Shown: piece by piece, positions 36,307 to 45,043 of the stretch
Layout of the letters: every line of letters starts with the position of its first letter
How positions within the stretch are numbered: position 1 is the first letter of the stretch
DNA from: Actinomycetes bacterium
GTDB taxonomy: Bacteria; Actinomycetota; Acidimicrobiia; Acidimicrobiales; Ilumatobacteraceae
Reading direction: 5' to 3'
DNA length: 64,000 nucleotides
NCBI GenBank assembly: GCA_025356335.1
Contig: JANXUF010000053.1
Span: 62,001-126,000, forward strand
Position numbers and translations under genes: made by a program
Notes under the pieces: model-generated
Database searches by the model: none
Told to the model about the DNA's origin: nothing
The model's input: the letters and a program-made list of their open reading frames with translations, nothing else

Positions 36307-37644
36307 ATGACCAACGTTCCCTCACCAACCGTTGCGCCTGCGGACGGACGCCTCGGCGTGCTCATCGTCGGCCTCGGTGCCGTGTCAACCACGCTGATCG
36401 CCGGGGTCGAACTGGCAAAGCGCGGCATCGCCGAGCCGATCGGCTCGCTCACGCAGATGGGCACGATCCGCCTGGGCAAGCGCACCGACGGTCGCTCCCC
36501 GCTGATCAGGGAGTTCGCACCGCTGGCGAAGCTCGAAGACATCGTCTTCGGAGCATGGGATCCGTTCCCGGACGATGCCTACGTCGCCGCCCAGCGCGCC
36601 GGTGTGCTCGAATCGGGCCGGCACCTCGAGGCGATTTCGGAAGCACTTCGCGAGGTTCGTCCGATGGCTGCCGCGTTCGACAACGAGTACGTCAAACGAA
36701 TCGACGCCGACAACACACTGCACACCATCGACAAACGTTCGATGCTCAACGCGATTCGCGAAGACATCAACCGATTCCGTGAGGACAAGCAGGTCGATCG
36801 ACTCGTCATGCTGTGGGCGGCATCCACGGAGATATTCCTCGAACCGGGGCCGACGCATGCCTCGATCGAAGCGTTCGAGGCGGCGATCGATGCCAACGAC
36901 CACACCATCGCCCCCTCGATGCTCTATGCCTATGCGGCGCTGCTGGAAGGTGTGCCGTTCTGCAACGGTGCCCCGAACCTGACGGTCGACATCCCCGTGC
37001 TACGTACCTACGCAACCGTGCACAACATCCCGATCTCCGGCAAGGACTTCAAAACGGGCCAGACGTTGATCAAGACGGTCCTCGGGCCGATGCTCAAAGC
37101 CCGCATGCTCGGGCTCAAGGGCTGGTACTCGACGAACATCCTCGGCAACCGTGACGGCGAGGTGCTCGACGATCCCGACAACTTCAAGACCAAAGAAGAA
37201 TCGAAGCTCGGCGTGCTCGAGCACATTCTGGACGCCGAGAAATTCCCGGCGCTGTACGGTGACGTCTACCACAAGGTGCGGATCAACTACTACCCGCCGC
37301 GTGGTGACAACAAGGAGGGCTGGGACAACATCGACCTCTTCGGCTGGCTCGGGTACCCGATGCAGTTGAAGGTCGACTTCCTCTGCCGCGACAGCATCCT
37401 CGCCGCCCCGTTGGCGCTCGACCTCGTACTGTTCAGCGACCTTGCAGCACGCGCAGGTATGGGTGGGATCCAGGAATGGTTGAGCTTCTACTACAAGGCA
37501 CCGATGGTCGCGCCGGGGCTCTACCCGGAGCACGACCTGTTCATCCAGTTGACGAAGCTGAAGAACACACTGCGCTGGATCATGGGCGAGGCCCCGATCA
37601 CCCACCTCGGCATCGAGTACTACCTCGAGGACGAAGGCGAGTAG
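36307..37644 (+). CDS. ino1: Myo-inositol-1-phosphate synthase
   Basis: Converts glucose-6-phosphate to L-myo-inositol-1-phosphate with NAD. The 445-residue protein has the Rossmann start GVLIVGLGAVSTTLIAG, LWAASTEIFLEPGP, PFCNGAPNLTVD and the catalytic-core GKDFKTGQTLIKTVLGP and KGWYSTNILGNRDG. Mycobacterial-type enzymes are nearer 365 residues; this longer form, with an inserted MLKARMLGLKGW region, resembles the larger family branch. AAGGAA lies just before the ATG. In actinobacteria inositol feeds phosphatidylinositol and thiols such as mycothiol. Confidence 0.9.
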   Translation: MTNVPSPTVAPADGRLGVLIVGLGAVSTTLIAGVELAKRGIAEPIGSLTQMGTIRLGKRTDGRSPLIREFAPLAKLEDIVFGAWDPFPDDAYVAAQRAGVLESGRHLEAISEALREVRPMAAAFDNEYVKRIDADNTLHTIDKRSMLNAIREDINRFREDKQVDRLVMLWAASTEIFLEPGPTHASIEAFEAAIDANDHTIAPSMLYAYAALLEGVPFCNGAPNLTVDIPVLRTYATVHNIPISGKDFKTGQTLIKTVLGPMLKARMLGLKGWYSTNILGNRDGEVLDDPDNFKTKEESKLGVLEHILDAEKFPALYGDVYHKVRINYYPPRGDNKEGWDNIDLFGWLGYPMQLKVDFLCRDSILAAPLALDLVLFSDLAARAGMGGIQEWLSFYYKAPMVAPGLYPEHDLFIQLTKLKNTLRWIMGEAPITHLGIEYYLEDEGE

Positions 37645-37650
37645 GGCGGC

Positions 37651-37718
37651 CGAATACGGACCGGCGAATTCGGACCGCCGAACAGGGCGGTGAGTACGGA
37701 CCGGTGAGTACGGACCGG
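37651..37718. repeat. 14-bp tandem repeat
   Basis: Four copies of YGARTWCGGACCGS are interrupted by one shortened 12-bp copy, between ino1 and the DUF427 gene. The two central copies (37691-37718) are identical. Confidence 0.75.
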
Positions 37719-37758
37719 CGAAGGGAATCATCCTCCCGGCCGGACGGTTGGAACGACG

Positions 37759-38556
37759 ATGAGCATGCTCGATCCGTCACCGACCACATCGAAGGAAGTC
37801 CCCGTCCGCACCGAGCCGTTGAACCGGCGACTGCGCGTACTGTTCAACGGCCAGTTCGTCGCCGACACGACATCTGCCGTCTATGTCTTCGAGCAGGGCC
37901 ACCTGCCGATCTACTACATCCCGATGGCAGATGTCCGTGCGGATGTTCTGCGAACGAGCCGGACATCGACGCACTGCCCGCGCAAGGGCGACGCCGTCTA
38001 TTGGTCTGTCGAGGTCGGCAATCGTCGCGCCGAAGATGCCGTCTGGGGCTACCCGACGCCGTTTCCGCAGGTGAGCGAGTTGGCGAACTACGTGGCGTTC
38101 TACTGGGACAAGATGGATGGCTGGTTCGAGGAGGACGAGGAAGTGTTCGTCCACGCGCGTGATCCGTACCATCGCGTCGACGTCCTGCAGTCGTCACGCC
38201 ATGTAGAGGTGTCGCTCGACGGAGTCGTCCTCGCCGACACCCACCGTCCGCACCTGCTGTTCGAAACGAGCCTGCCGACGCGGTACTACATCCCGAAAGT
38301 CGACGTGCAACTCGATCGCCTGCGTTCGTCGTCGACGACCACGAGCTGCCCGTACAAGGGAACCGCTGCCTACTTCGACGTGGCAACCAGCGAAGATCCC
38401 TCGGCTGACGGCGTCGCCCACGACATCGTCTGGTTCTACCCGGCGCCGCTGCCGGAGATCCCGAAAATCGAGAACCTGCTGTGCTTCTTCAACGAAAAGG
38501 TCGACATCACCGTCGATGGCGTGTTGCAGCCGCGCCCGCAGACACACTGGTCCTAG
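37759..38556 (+). CDS. Double DUF427 domain protein
   Basis: A 265-residue protein containing two consecutive DUF427 domains (residues about 20-125 and 140-255). Each has the LLFETSLPTRYYIPK- or HLPIYYIPMAD-type strand, a THCPRKGDAVYWSV or TSCPYKGTAAYFDV motif and a WFYPAPLPEIPKI-type end. DUF427 is a small beta-fold of unknown function found in many actinobacteria, often in tandem. No catalytic residue can be named. No clear ribosome site or leaderless -10 was found. Confidence 0.8.
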   Translation: MSMLDPSPTTSKEVPVRTEPLNRRLRVLFNGQFVADTTSAVYVFEQGHLPIYYIPMADVRADVLRTSRTSTHCPRKGDAVYWSVEVGNRRAEDAVWGYPTPFPQVSELANYVAFYWDKMDGWFEEDEEVFVHARDPYHRVDVLQSSRHVEVSLDGVVLADTHRPHLLFETSLPTRYYIPKVDVQLDRLRSSSTTTSCPYKGTAAYFDVATSEDPSADGVAHDIVWFYPAPLPEIPKIENLLCFFNEKVDITVDGVLQPRPQTHWS

Positions 38557-38632
38557 TGCCGGCAGGCGACTCGCGGCGACGGCCGACGATTGCATCAGAC
38601 CGTCCGGCGTAGTACCAGTGGAATTCGATAAC

Positions 38633-39253
38633 GTGAGCCGTCCCGTGAACATGCGCCGTCAGACCGTTGAAGAACGTCGCGCCGAGATCCTCGAGGCGAC
38701 CTGCGATGTCGTGATCGAACGCGGTTTCGCCGGAACACGCGTCGCCGATGTTGCCAACAAACTCAACGTTTCGACCGGGCTGATCCACTATCACTTCGAG
38801 TCGAAGGAACAGCTGCTCGCCGAGGCCTTCGCCTACGCAGCGCGCAAGGAAATGGAATCGTTGGAGGAGGACCTGGCGTCGGTGCCCAACGTCGTCGCCA
38901 AGTTCGATCGGGTCCTGCAGAATTACATCCCTGACCACGACGAGGTCGACTGGCTGATGTGGATCGACTCGTGGGGCGAGGCGTTGCGCAACCCGCAGAT
39001 GCGCACGATCAGCCAGGAACTCGACATCCAGTCGACCGATCTGATCGAACGGGTGATCGACGAAGGAATCGCCGCCGGTGAGTTCACCTGCGGCGATCCA
39101 CACGGAACCGCCCTGTGTATCGCCGGTCTGGTCGATGGGTTGAGTGTGCAGTTGACGATCCACGACAAGGTCATCAGCCGCAAGGAACTGCTGGCCCACG
39201 CTCGGCGCATCGCCGCCGCCGAGCTCGGGATCTCCCCCACCGACTTCCACTGA
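38633..39253 (+). CDS. TetR family transcriptional regulator
   Basis: A 206-residue repressor with a TetR N-terminal HTH: RRAEILEATCDVVIERGFAG, TRVADVANKLNVSTGLIHYH and FESKEQLLAEAF. The C-terminal ligand domain has DWLMWIDSWGEALRNP, reminiscent of the BetI-like subgroup that often controls amine or choline metabolism. GTG 38633 or ATG 38651 could be the start; I saw no ribosome site for either. It lies downstream of the DUF427 gene in the same direction but 77 bp away, so its target is not obvious. The 187 bp that follow, up to 39440, show no feature I can name. Confidence 0.88.
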   Translation: MSRPVNMRRQTVEERRAEILEATCDVVIERGFAGTRVADVANKLNVSTGLIHYHFESKEQLLAEAFAYAARKEMESLEEDLASVPNVVAKFDRVLQNYIPDHDEVDWLMWIDSWGEALRNPQMRTISQELDIQSTDLIERVIDEGIAAGEFTCGDPHGTALCIAGLVDGLSVQLTIHDKVISRKELLAHARRIAAAELGISPTDFH

Positions 39254-39440
39254 TCGATTTCCCCGCACGCCACCTCCGGTCGCAGGCGACCTTTGATGTC
39301 GGCTCGGGAGTGCCTCGTTCAGTCGGGCCAGCCCTCCTTCACTACCTGCTTTGACGGGCCTGGCAGGCGACGGGTCGGTCACGCAGATTCCGAGATGGCG
39401 GAATGCGGGTGACCGCGGCGGTTCAGTGACCTAGCGGGAC

Positions 39441-40124
39441 CTAGCGGGTGCGCAGCTCCGGGGTGAAGAACTCGACCTCCGACAGGCGGGTCAGGCTGAA
39501 CGTGTACCCGTTGCCCATCTTCAACGCCTCGACCCGAGACACCGATCCGTGGTTGATGACGAACCGTTCCCACTCCCACGGTGTCGGGGCGAGACCGAGC
39601 AGGTGGCAGATGATGACGGAGTTCGTCCCGGCATGGGCGACGAGGGCGATGCGCTGCTCCGGATCCTTGATGTTCCACACCGGCAGGCTGTCGTCGACCG
39701 GGGTGATGCCGTGCTCTTCGAGGAACAACGAGCAGCCTTCGTGGATTCGCTCGACGAAGCTGTCGACGCGTTCGCCACCCATGTAGTCGAGTCCTCGCCA
39801 ACGATCGTGAGAAGGACGCGTCCACTCCTCCCGGTAGGCCTCCTCCGACTTCTCCGCTGGCGTTCCGCCCCAGATCGGGTTGCGGATCTCCTCGAGCCAC
39901 GGGTCGACGTTCTCGTCGAGCCCGAGCGCCTTGAACAACGGTTCTGCGGTCTGTCTGGCGCGTCGGAGCGGCGAACAGAAGACCTCGTCGAACTGCTCGT
40001 TGGCCAGCGAGTCAGCCATCGCCTGGGCCTGCTGATGTCCGAGTTCGGTCAGCGGCGGATCATCGACGTTGAGCCCGTCGCGGATCCATTCGGGCTGACC
40101 ATGACGAACGAGTACGAATTCCAC
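39441..40124 (-). CDS. Histidine phosphatase superfamily protein
   Basis: A 227-residue phosphoglycerate-mutase-like protein with the canonical RHG motif LVRHGQPEW at residues 5-13, PLRRARQTAEPLF and the second His in LVAHAGTNSVIICHLLG. Some actinobacterial relatives act on glucosyl-3-phosphoglycerate or cobalamin intermediates; there is no context for either here. The GTG at 40124 lies 8 nt after a TACTGT box. Confidence 0.85.
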   Translation of the reverse strand: MEFVLVRHGQPEWIRDGLNVDDPPLTELGHQQAQAMADSLANEQFDEVFCSPLRRARQTAEPLFKALGLDENVDPWLEEIRNPIWGGTPAEKSEEAYREEWTRPSHDRWRGLDYMGGERVDSFVERIHEGCSLFLEEHGITPVDDSLPVWNIKDPEQRIALVAHAGTNSVIICHLLGLAPTPWEWERFVINHGSVSRVEALKMGNGYTFSLTRLSEVEFFTPELRTR

Positions 40125-40132
40125 GTACTCAG

Positions 40133-40138
40133 ACAGTA
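40133..40138 (-). promoter_or_regulatory. Leaderless -10 box TACTGT for the histidine phosphatase
   Basis: TACTGT ends 8 nt before the GTG at 40124. Confidence 0.45.
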
Positions 40139-40148
40139 CTCCACGAAC

Positions 40149-40604
40149 TCACTTTTTCGGAGCCTGGCCGCAGTCCACGAGGCCGAGTTCGTTGGCCCGG
40201 TTGTAGACCGTCGGCATCGCCCCGGCACCGGACAGCATCGCCTCCGGGTTCGATCTGGCCTCGGTGATCGCCTGCTTGAACTGCGTCAGCCAGGCAGTGA
40301 CCTTGGAGGCGATCTCCTTCGGAGGCGACAACGCGCCGACGGCGGCGACGGTGTGGCTGTACAGCGGAACGACGGTGCCGGTGATCCACTGCTGCTGCTG
40401 CTGCAGCGTCGGGCTGTCACCCAACGCCACGGCGGCAGCAACGATGGTGGCTGTGTCGGCTTTGCAGATCGCGTCGGCCTGTTGGATGAACTGGTCCTGC
40501 GTCAACGGCACGGTCGCCGCCGTCGTCGCAGACGTCGATCCGCACGCAGCGACAGAGATCATCGCCACCGCGGCGATGACGGACCGGAGGTGACGCGTGT
40601 GCAT
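40149..40604 (-). CDS. Small lipoprotein of unknown function
   Basis: A 151-residue lipoprotein: basic start, helix VIAAVAMISVAAC with the lipobox Cys at 21, then a GSTSATTAA linker. The mature part is helical and contains TQDQFIQQADAICKADTAT and a C-terminal VDCGQAPKK, so two mature Cys residues could form a disulfide. Such small actinobacterial lipoproteins are common and uncharacterised. Its -10 box overlaps the left arm of the inverted repeat at 40615. Confidence 0.75.
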   Translation of the reverse strand: MHTRHLRSVIAAVAMISVAACGSTSATTAATVPLTQDQFIQQADAICKADTATIVAAAVALGDSPTLQQQQQWITGTVVPLYSHTVAAVGALSPPKEIASKVTAWLTQFKQAITEARSNPEAMLSGAGAMPTVYNRANELGLVDCGQAPKK

Positions 40605-40610
40605 TCGCCA

Positions 40611-40616
40611 AGGCTA
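40611..40616 (-). promoter_or_regulatory. Leaderless -10 box TAGCCT for the small lipoprotein
   Basis: TAGCCT ends 6 nt before the ATG at 40604 and shares two bases with the inverted repeat's outer end. Confidence 0.45.
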
Positions 40617-40717
40617 ACAGGGTGCTGAAATTGTCTCCCGGCTCGCAAATCTCGCAGAGAAAGGCCAGGTCAGCGCGTCGTGTTGCAGTCCGGCTGGTGA
40701 ATTTCAGCACCCTGTTA
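40615..40717. repeat. 103-bp inverted-repeat element with 18-bp perfect arms
   Basis: TAACAGGGTGCTGAAATT and its exact complement stand 67 bases apart. The right arm includes the stop codon of the upstream ABC exporter gene. It may be a REP-pair-like or miniature element; no target-site duplication was evident. Confidence 0.7.
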
Positions 40718-42556
40718 CGCGCCGACCGTGCCCCCGGTGGGTGCATCGCCGTTGATCGCCGATCCTGTCGCCGCCAACCAGGCCTCGAACAACCCTGCGT
40801 ACGTGCCCTCGGCGGCCAAGAGTTCTGCATGGCTACCGTCTTCGACCTTGCTGCCATGGTCCATCACGATGATCCGTTCGGCTCGGGCCGCTGTCGACAG
40901 GCGATGGGCGATGGCGATGGTCGTTCGGCCCTCGCTGAGACGGTCCATCGCCCGGGCGAAGCGGGTTTCGGTGAGCGGGTCGACCGACGAGGTCGCCTCG
41001 TCGAGCAGCAGCACGTCTGGACGCGCGAGGTAGGCGCGGGCGAGGGCGACGAGTTGACGTTCGCCAGCCGACAGTTGTGTGCCGCGTTCGCCCACCTCCG
41101 TCGCCAGACCGGTCGGAAGCGCCGCCAGCCAGTCGCTGAGACCGAGTTCCTCGAACGCCTGCTCGATCCCCTCCTGCGAAACGCCTGGCTGGGCGAAGGC
41201 GAGGTTGGCCTCGATCGTGTCGTCGAACAGGAACGGCTCCTGGGGCACCATCATCAACCGCCTGCGCAGCTCGGCGTTGGCGACACGCCGCAGGTCGACG
41301 TTGCCGAGGAACACCTCACCGCCCGTCGGATCGGCGAGCCTGGCGATCAACAGCGCCAGCGTGCTCTTTCCGGAGCCCGTGGCGCCGACGATCGCGATTC
41401 GCTCACCAGGGGCGATGTCGATGTCCACGTCGCGCAACGCCATCTCCCCGACGTCTTCTGCACCGGGACGCGGCCGGTAGGCAAAATCAACGTGCCGGAC
41501 ATGGACACCGAGCGGTTCTGATGGCAGCCGGATCGGGGCGATCGCGTCCGGCGGACCAGCCGGAATGTCGAGGACCGCGAGGATTCGGCGGAAGCCGGCA
41601 ACGGCAGCCTGTGTCTGATCGAGGATCTCGGTGAACTCGGCGATCGGTTCGAGGAAGCGGTACGTCAGGAAGATGAAGCCGATCAAGGCACCGGCTGTCA
41701 GCCCGCTGCTCGGCCCGAGGGCAACCCCGACGGAGACGACACCGCCGATCGTGATCGCCGAGAAGACAGCTCCGGACGGGAACAGGAAGGCTCCGATCAC
41801 GCCGGCTTTGATCTGTGCGTCGGCACGTCGTTTCGCCGAACCGCGAACCCGGCGCGACATTTCGACGGTGGCGTCGTAGGCACGGAACGTCGCTGATCCG
41901 GTGATCAGTTCCGACACTGCTCCGAGCATCGCCGCGTTCTCGCTGCGGGATGTGTCGTACGCCCTGACGAGGCGGCCCTGGACCTTACGGAGCACCCAGA
42001 TCAACGGTGCGGCGACGACGAAGGCAACGAGCGCCAGCACCCAGTTGTAGGCGAGCATCACGCCGGCGACGAGGATCATCAGCGTGCCGTCGAGCAGCCA
42101 GGCCACACTGCCCCACCGGAAGAAATCACTGAGCGTCTCGATGTCGGAGGTGACGCGCGAGACGAGTGCACCTCGGCGTTCATCGACGTGTTCTGCCAGG
42201 CTCAACCGATGGATGTGTTCGAAGAGACGCACCCGCAGGCTGTAGAGCGCATCCTCGCTGCGATAGCCGAGGCGTGCGACCGCAGCGCGTTGAGCGACGG
42301 AGGTGATGATGACGACGGCGACGCCGATGAGGGCGATGACGCCGATGAGCCCGACATCGATCTTGTCCTTCTTGAACCCGCGGTCGATCGCCTGTTGGAT
42401 GAGGATCGGCACCGTGACCCGTCCGACGGCACCGACCATCGCGTACGCCACGGTTCGTCCGATGCCGACGGCGAACTCGGGAGCGGCCTTCACGCCCCGG
42501 CTGATCGCCTTGACAGCGCCGAGCTGTTCGACCTCGGTCGTCCTGTCGGCGGTCAT
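40715..42556 (-). CDS. ABC exporter half-transporter, catalytically complete ATPase
   Basis: A 613-residue type IV ABC exporter: six membrane helices (residues ~35-320), then the ATPase with Walker A GATGSGKSTLAL, Q-loop MVPQEPFLF, Walker B VLLLDEATSSVDP and H-loop IAIAHRLST, all canonical. Its signature loop, LSAGERQLVALARAY, is altered from LSGGQ. This pattern fits one half of a heterodimeric pump. The start overlaps the partner's stop as ATGA. Substrate unknown; multidrug or lipid export is typical. Confidence 0.92.
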   Translation of the reverse strand: MTADRTTEVEQLGAVKAISRGVKAAPEFAVGIGRTVAYAMVGAVGRVTVPILIQQAIDRGFKKDKIDVGLIGVIALIGVAVVIITSVAQRAAVARLGYRSEDALYSLRVRLFEHIHRLSLAEHVDERRGALVSRVTSDIETLSDFFRWGSVAWLLDGTLMILVAGVMLAYNWVLALVAFVVAAPLIWVLRKVQGRLVRAYDTSRSENAAMLGAVSELITGSATFRAYDATVEMSRRVRGSAKRRADAQIKAGVIGAFLFPSGAVFSAITIGGVVSVGVALGPSSGLTAGALIGFIFLTYRFLEPIAEFTEILDQTQAAVAGFRRILAVLDIPAGPPDAIAPIRLPSEPLGVHVRHVDFAYRPRPGAEDVGEMALRDVDIDIAPGERIAIVGATGSGKSTLALLIARLADPTGGEVFLGNVDLRRVANAELRRRLMMVPQEPFLFDDTIEANLAFAQPGVSQEGIEQAFEELGLSDWLAALPTGLATEVGERGTQLSAGERQLVALARAYLARPDVLLLDEATSSVDPLTETRFARAMDRLSEGRTTIAIAHRLSTAARAERIIVMDHGSKVEDGSHAELLAAEGTYAGLFEAWLAATGSAINGDAPTGGTVGA

Positions 42557-44352
42557 GGAGCTCTCGCAGCGACAGGCTCATCGGTCGGCGCCTCCGACAG
42601 CAACGCGCGGTCGTCATCGTAGGCAGCGACGAGGTCGGCGTAGGCGGCGATCGTGGCGAGCAGGTACTCGTGCGTGCCCTGGGAGACGATGCGGCCGGAC
42701 TCGATGAAGGCGACCTCGTCGGCCAGCGCGATCGTCGAAGGCCGTGAGGCGACGACGATGGTCGTCGTCGTCGAGAAGTCGCGCTTGAGGTTGTAGAGGA
42801 TCTTGCCCTCCGTGCCCGGGTCGAGCGCCGACGTCGTGTCGTCGAGCAGCAGGACGCTCGGCTGGCGGATCAATGCCCGGGCCAGGGCGATCCGCTGACG
42901 TTGCCCGCCGGAGAGGCTGACGCCACGCTCTCCGACCACCGTGTCGATCCCGTCCGGCAATTCGCTGATGAACTCGTTCGCTTCCGACGCCGCCAGCGCC
43001 ATCGAGAGTGCCGCAGGATCGAAAGTGGCACCGAGCGTCAGATTGTCGCGCAGTGTCGTCGCCAGCAGGAAGGGCTCCTGGAAAACGAGACAGCAGCGAC
43101 CGGGCTCGCGGCCGACGGTGCCGGATGCCGCCGGCATCAGGCCGGCGATCAATTCGAGCAGCGTCGTCTTTCCCGAACCCGTTGTACCGACGAGCGCGAG
43201 GGTCTTGCCGGCCGGCGCGATCAGATCCACGCTGCTGAGCACGTCCCGATCGTCCTCGAAACCGAAGTGAACGTCGCTCAGGCGGACACCGCCGGCTGGT
43301 TCGAGGACGACGATCGAGTGCGCAGGATCAGGAAGTTCTGTGTCGTCGAGTACTGATCGGACACGGTCGTATCCGGCGAGCGAGTGCGGAAGTTCCGAGA
43401 GGGCGAAGCCGATGAGGCGCAGTGGTAGCACCAGCAACGTGAACATGAAGATGAAACTCGTCATGTCGCCGATCGTCAGGGCGCCCTGACGGATGCGAAG
43501 TGCGCCGAGTACGAGCAGCCCGATATTGGCGAGCGTCGGAAGCGCATCGAGCAGCGTTTCGAACGTCGCCCGTAGGGAGACCGCCTGCATCCGTGAGGCC
43601 CGGAGGCTGCCGGCAATGCTCGCCAGCCGCTCGGTCTCGCGCCCTTCTGCGCCGAACGCCTTGACGACCATCACGCCGTCGAAACTCTCGTAGACCGCCG
43701 TCGAAAGCCGACCGAGGTGATGTTGCGCATCGTCATAGAAGCGCTCGACGCGATGCTGGTACACGGTGTTGAGGATGACGATCAGCGGGAAGAGCATCAC
43801 GGCGGCACCGCCGAGGATCAGGTCAGTGCTCAGCAGTCGGATGGACGACAGCACGATCAACAGCACCGTGCTGCTGGCGAAGGGGAGCGGGCCGAGGATG
43901 TTGATCGCCGCTTCGACGTCGACGCCGGCGCGGGCAACGAGGTCGCCCGTCTGCTCCTGTTGGTACCAACTGAGTGGCTGGCGCTGCAGTTTGGCGATGA
44001 TCTGACCCGACATCGTCTGGCCGACCCGCTGCGTCGTGATACCGGCGAACGAGCGGCGCACGACGACGCCGACGGCACCGATCACGCCGATGACGATGAT
44101 CGCCAGTGCGCCGCCGACCACTGCGCCGGTGCGTACGTGACCCTGATCGAATCGGGGCAGGATGACGTTGTCGGTGACACGTTGGACGACGATCGTCGAC
44201 GCGACCGTGCACACCGCGAACAGCGCAGCACCGGTCACCGCCGTGGCGAATGCCGCAGGATGCAGACGGACGTGATGGGCGATGAGCGACGCACCACGCC
44301 GGTAGGTCCCCCTGCCAGCGGGCGCGCTGACTGACTGCTCCCCCGTCGACAC
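42553..44352 (-). CDS. ABC exporter half-transporter, degenerate ATPase
   Basis: The partner of the preceding exporter half, 599 residues with six membrane helices and an ATPase. Walker A is GTTGSGKTTLLE and the signature LSGGQRQRIALARAL is canonical. However, the catalytic Glu after Walker B is Asp (VLLLDDTTSALDP) and the H-loop His is Ser (IVVASRPSTI). These changes are typical of the degenerate site in heterodimeric exporters such as TM287/288, where the two nucleotide sites differ. GTG 44352 starts the operon. Confidence 0.92.
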   Translation of the reverse strand: MSTGEQSVSAPAGRGTYRRGASLIAHHVRLHPAAFATAVTGAALFAVCTVASTIVVQRVTDNVILPRFDQGHVRTGAVVGGALAIIVIGVIGAVGVVVRRSFAGITTQRVGQTMSGQIIAKLQRQPLSWYQQEQTGDLVARAGVDVEAAINILGPLPFASSTVLLIVLSSIRLLSTDLILGGAAVMLFPLIVILNTVYQHRVERFYDDAQHHLGRLSTAVYESFDGVMVVKAFGAEGRETERLASIAGSLRASRMQAVSLRATFETLLDALPTLANIGLLVLGALRIRQGALTIGDMTSFIFMFTLLVLPLRLIGFALSELPHSLAGYDRVRSVLDDTELPDPAHSIVVLEPAGGVRLSDVHFGFEDDRDVLSSVDLIAPAGKTLALVGTTGSGKTTLLELIAGLMPAASGTVGREPGRCCLVFQEPFLLATTLRDNLTLGATFDPAALSMALAASEANEFISELPDGIDTVVGERGVSLSGGQRQRIALARALIRQPSVLLLDDTTSALDPGTEGKILYNLKRDFSTTTTIVVASRPSTIALADEVAFIESGRIVSQGTHEYLLATIAAYADLVAAYDDDRALLSEAPTDEPVAARAP

Positions 44353-44439
44353 ACCTCGGTTCTATCAAATGGAACGAGATTTCCACGGTCGGATTTCGCG
44401 GTCGGCGCCGCCCATGCCGCCGAGCACTCGCGGTTCACG

Positions 44440-44445
44440 TACGGT
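44440..44445 (+). promoter_or_regulatory. Leaderless -10 box TACGGT for the DoxX gene
   Basis: TACGGT ends 7 nt before the GTG at 44453, which supports this start over the longer frame from 44369. Confidence 0.45.
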
Positions 44446-44452
44446 GGACGGC

Positions 44453-44959
44453 GTGCATCACGCAGATTTCGGGCTCCTCGTCCTCCGATCCGTCTTCGGC
44501 CTCTTCTTCGCCTGCCACGGCTACAACAAGCTGTTCGGAAAGGGAGGAATCAACGGCACGGTCGGCTGGTTCTCGAGCATCGTCATGAAGCCGCCGAAAC
44601 TCAACGCTTACATGGCCGCCTTCACCGAGATCGGCGCCGGGGTCGGCTTCGCTGCCGGCTTCCTGACTCCGCTGTGCGCTGGCGCGATCATCGCCCTGAT
44701 GATCGTCGCCATCGTCGTCGCCCATCGCCATAACGGCTTTTTCATCTTCAAGCCTGGCCAGGGCTGGGAGTACTGCGCAAGTATCGCCTTCGCAGCATTC
44801 GCCCTCGCCACGATCGGCGCAGGTCAGTGGTCCATCGACCATGCGCTCGACTGGGATGTCCAGCAGTGGTGGGGTGCCGGGATCGCAGCGGTGGTCGGTG
44901 TCGTCGGAGCGACGCTGCAACTCGTCGCCTGCTACCGCCCAGCGCCACCGACATCGTGA
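44453..44959 (+). CDS. DoxX family membrane protein
   Basis: A 168-residue integral membrane protein with four helices and the DoxX pattern: LRSVFGLFFACHGYNKLFG at the start, TEIGAGVGFAAGFLTPLCAG and a polar HRHNGFFIFKPGQGWEYC loop. DoxX/DoxD relatives are thiosulfate-quinone-oxidoreductase-like or partner redox proteins, but most are uncharacterised. The GTG at 44453 gives the start directly before the first helix. Confidence 0.8.
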   Translation: MHHADFGLLVLRSVFGLFFACHGYNKLFGKGGINGTVGWFSSIVMKPPKLNAYMAAFTEIGAGVGFAAGFLTPLCAGAIIALMIVAIVVAHRHNGFFIFKPGQGWEYCASIAFAAFALATIGAGQWSIDHALDWDVQQWWGAGIAAVVGVVGATLQLVACYRPAPPTS

Positions 44960-45043
44960 CGGAGGACGCCGAGCGAACCGCCCAAATCACTGCGAGGCTG
45001 ATGATGTGAATTCACCTACCGCTTCGATCGATCCGGCCAACTG

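Noticed and set aside
37651..37718. CRISPR or regulatory array
   Set aside because: Fourteen-base units adjoin directly with no spacers; a simple tandem repeat.
38507..39382. Minus-strand open frame of 291 codons
   Set aside because: Antisense to the TetR regulator, which has an intact helix-turn-helix.
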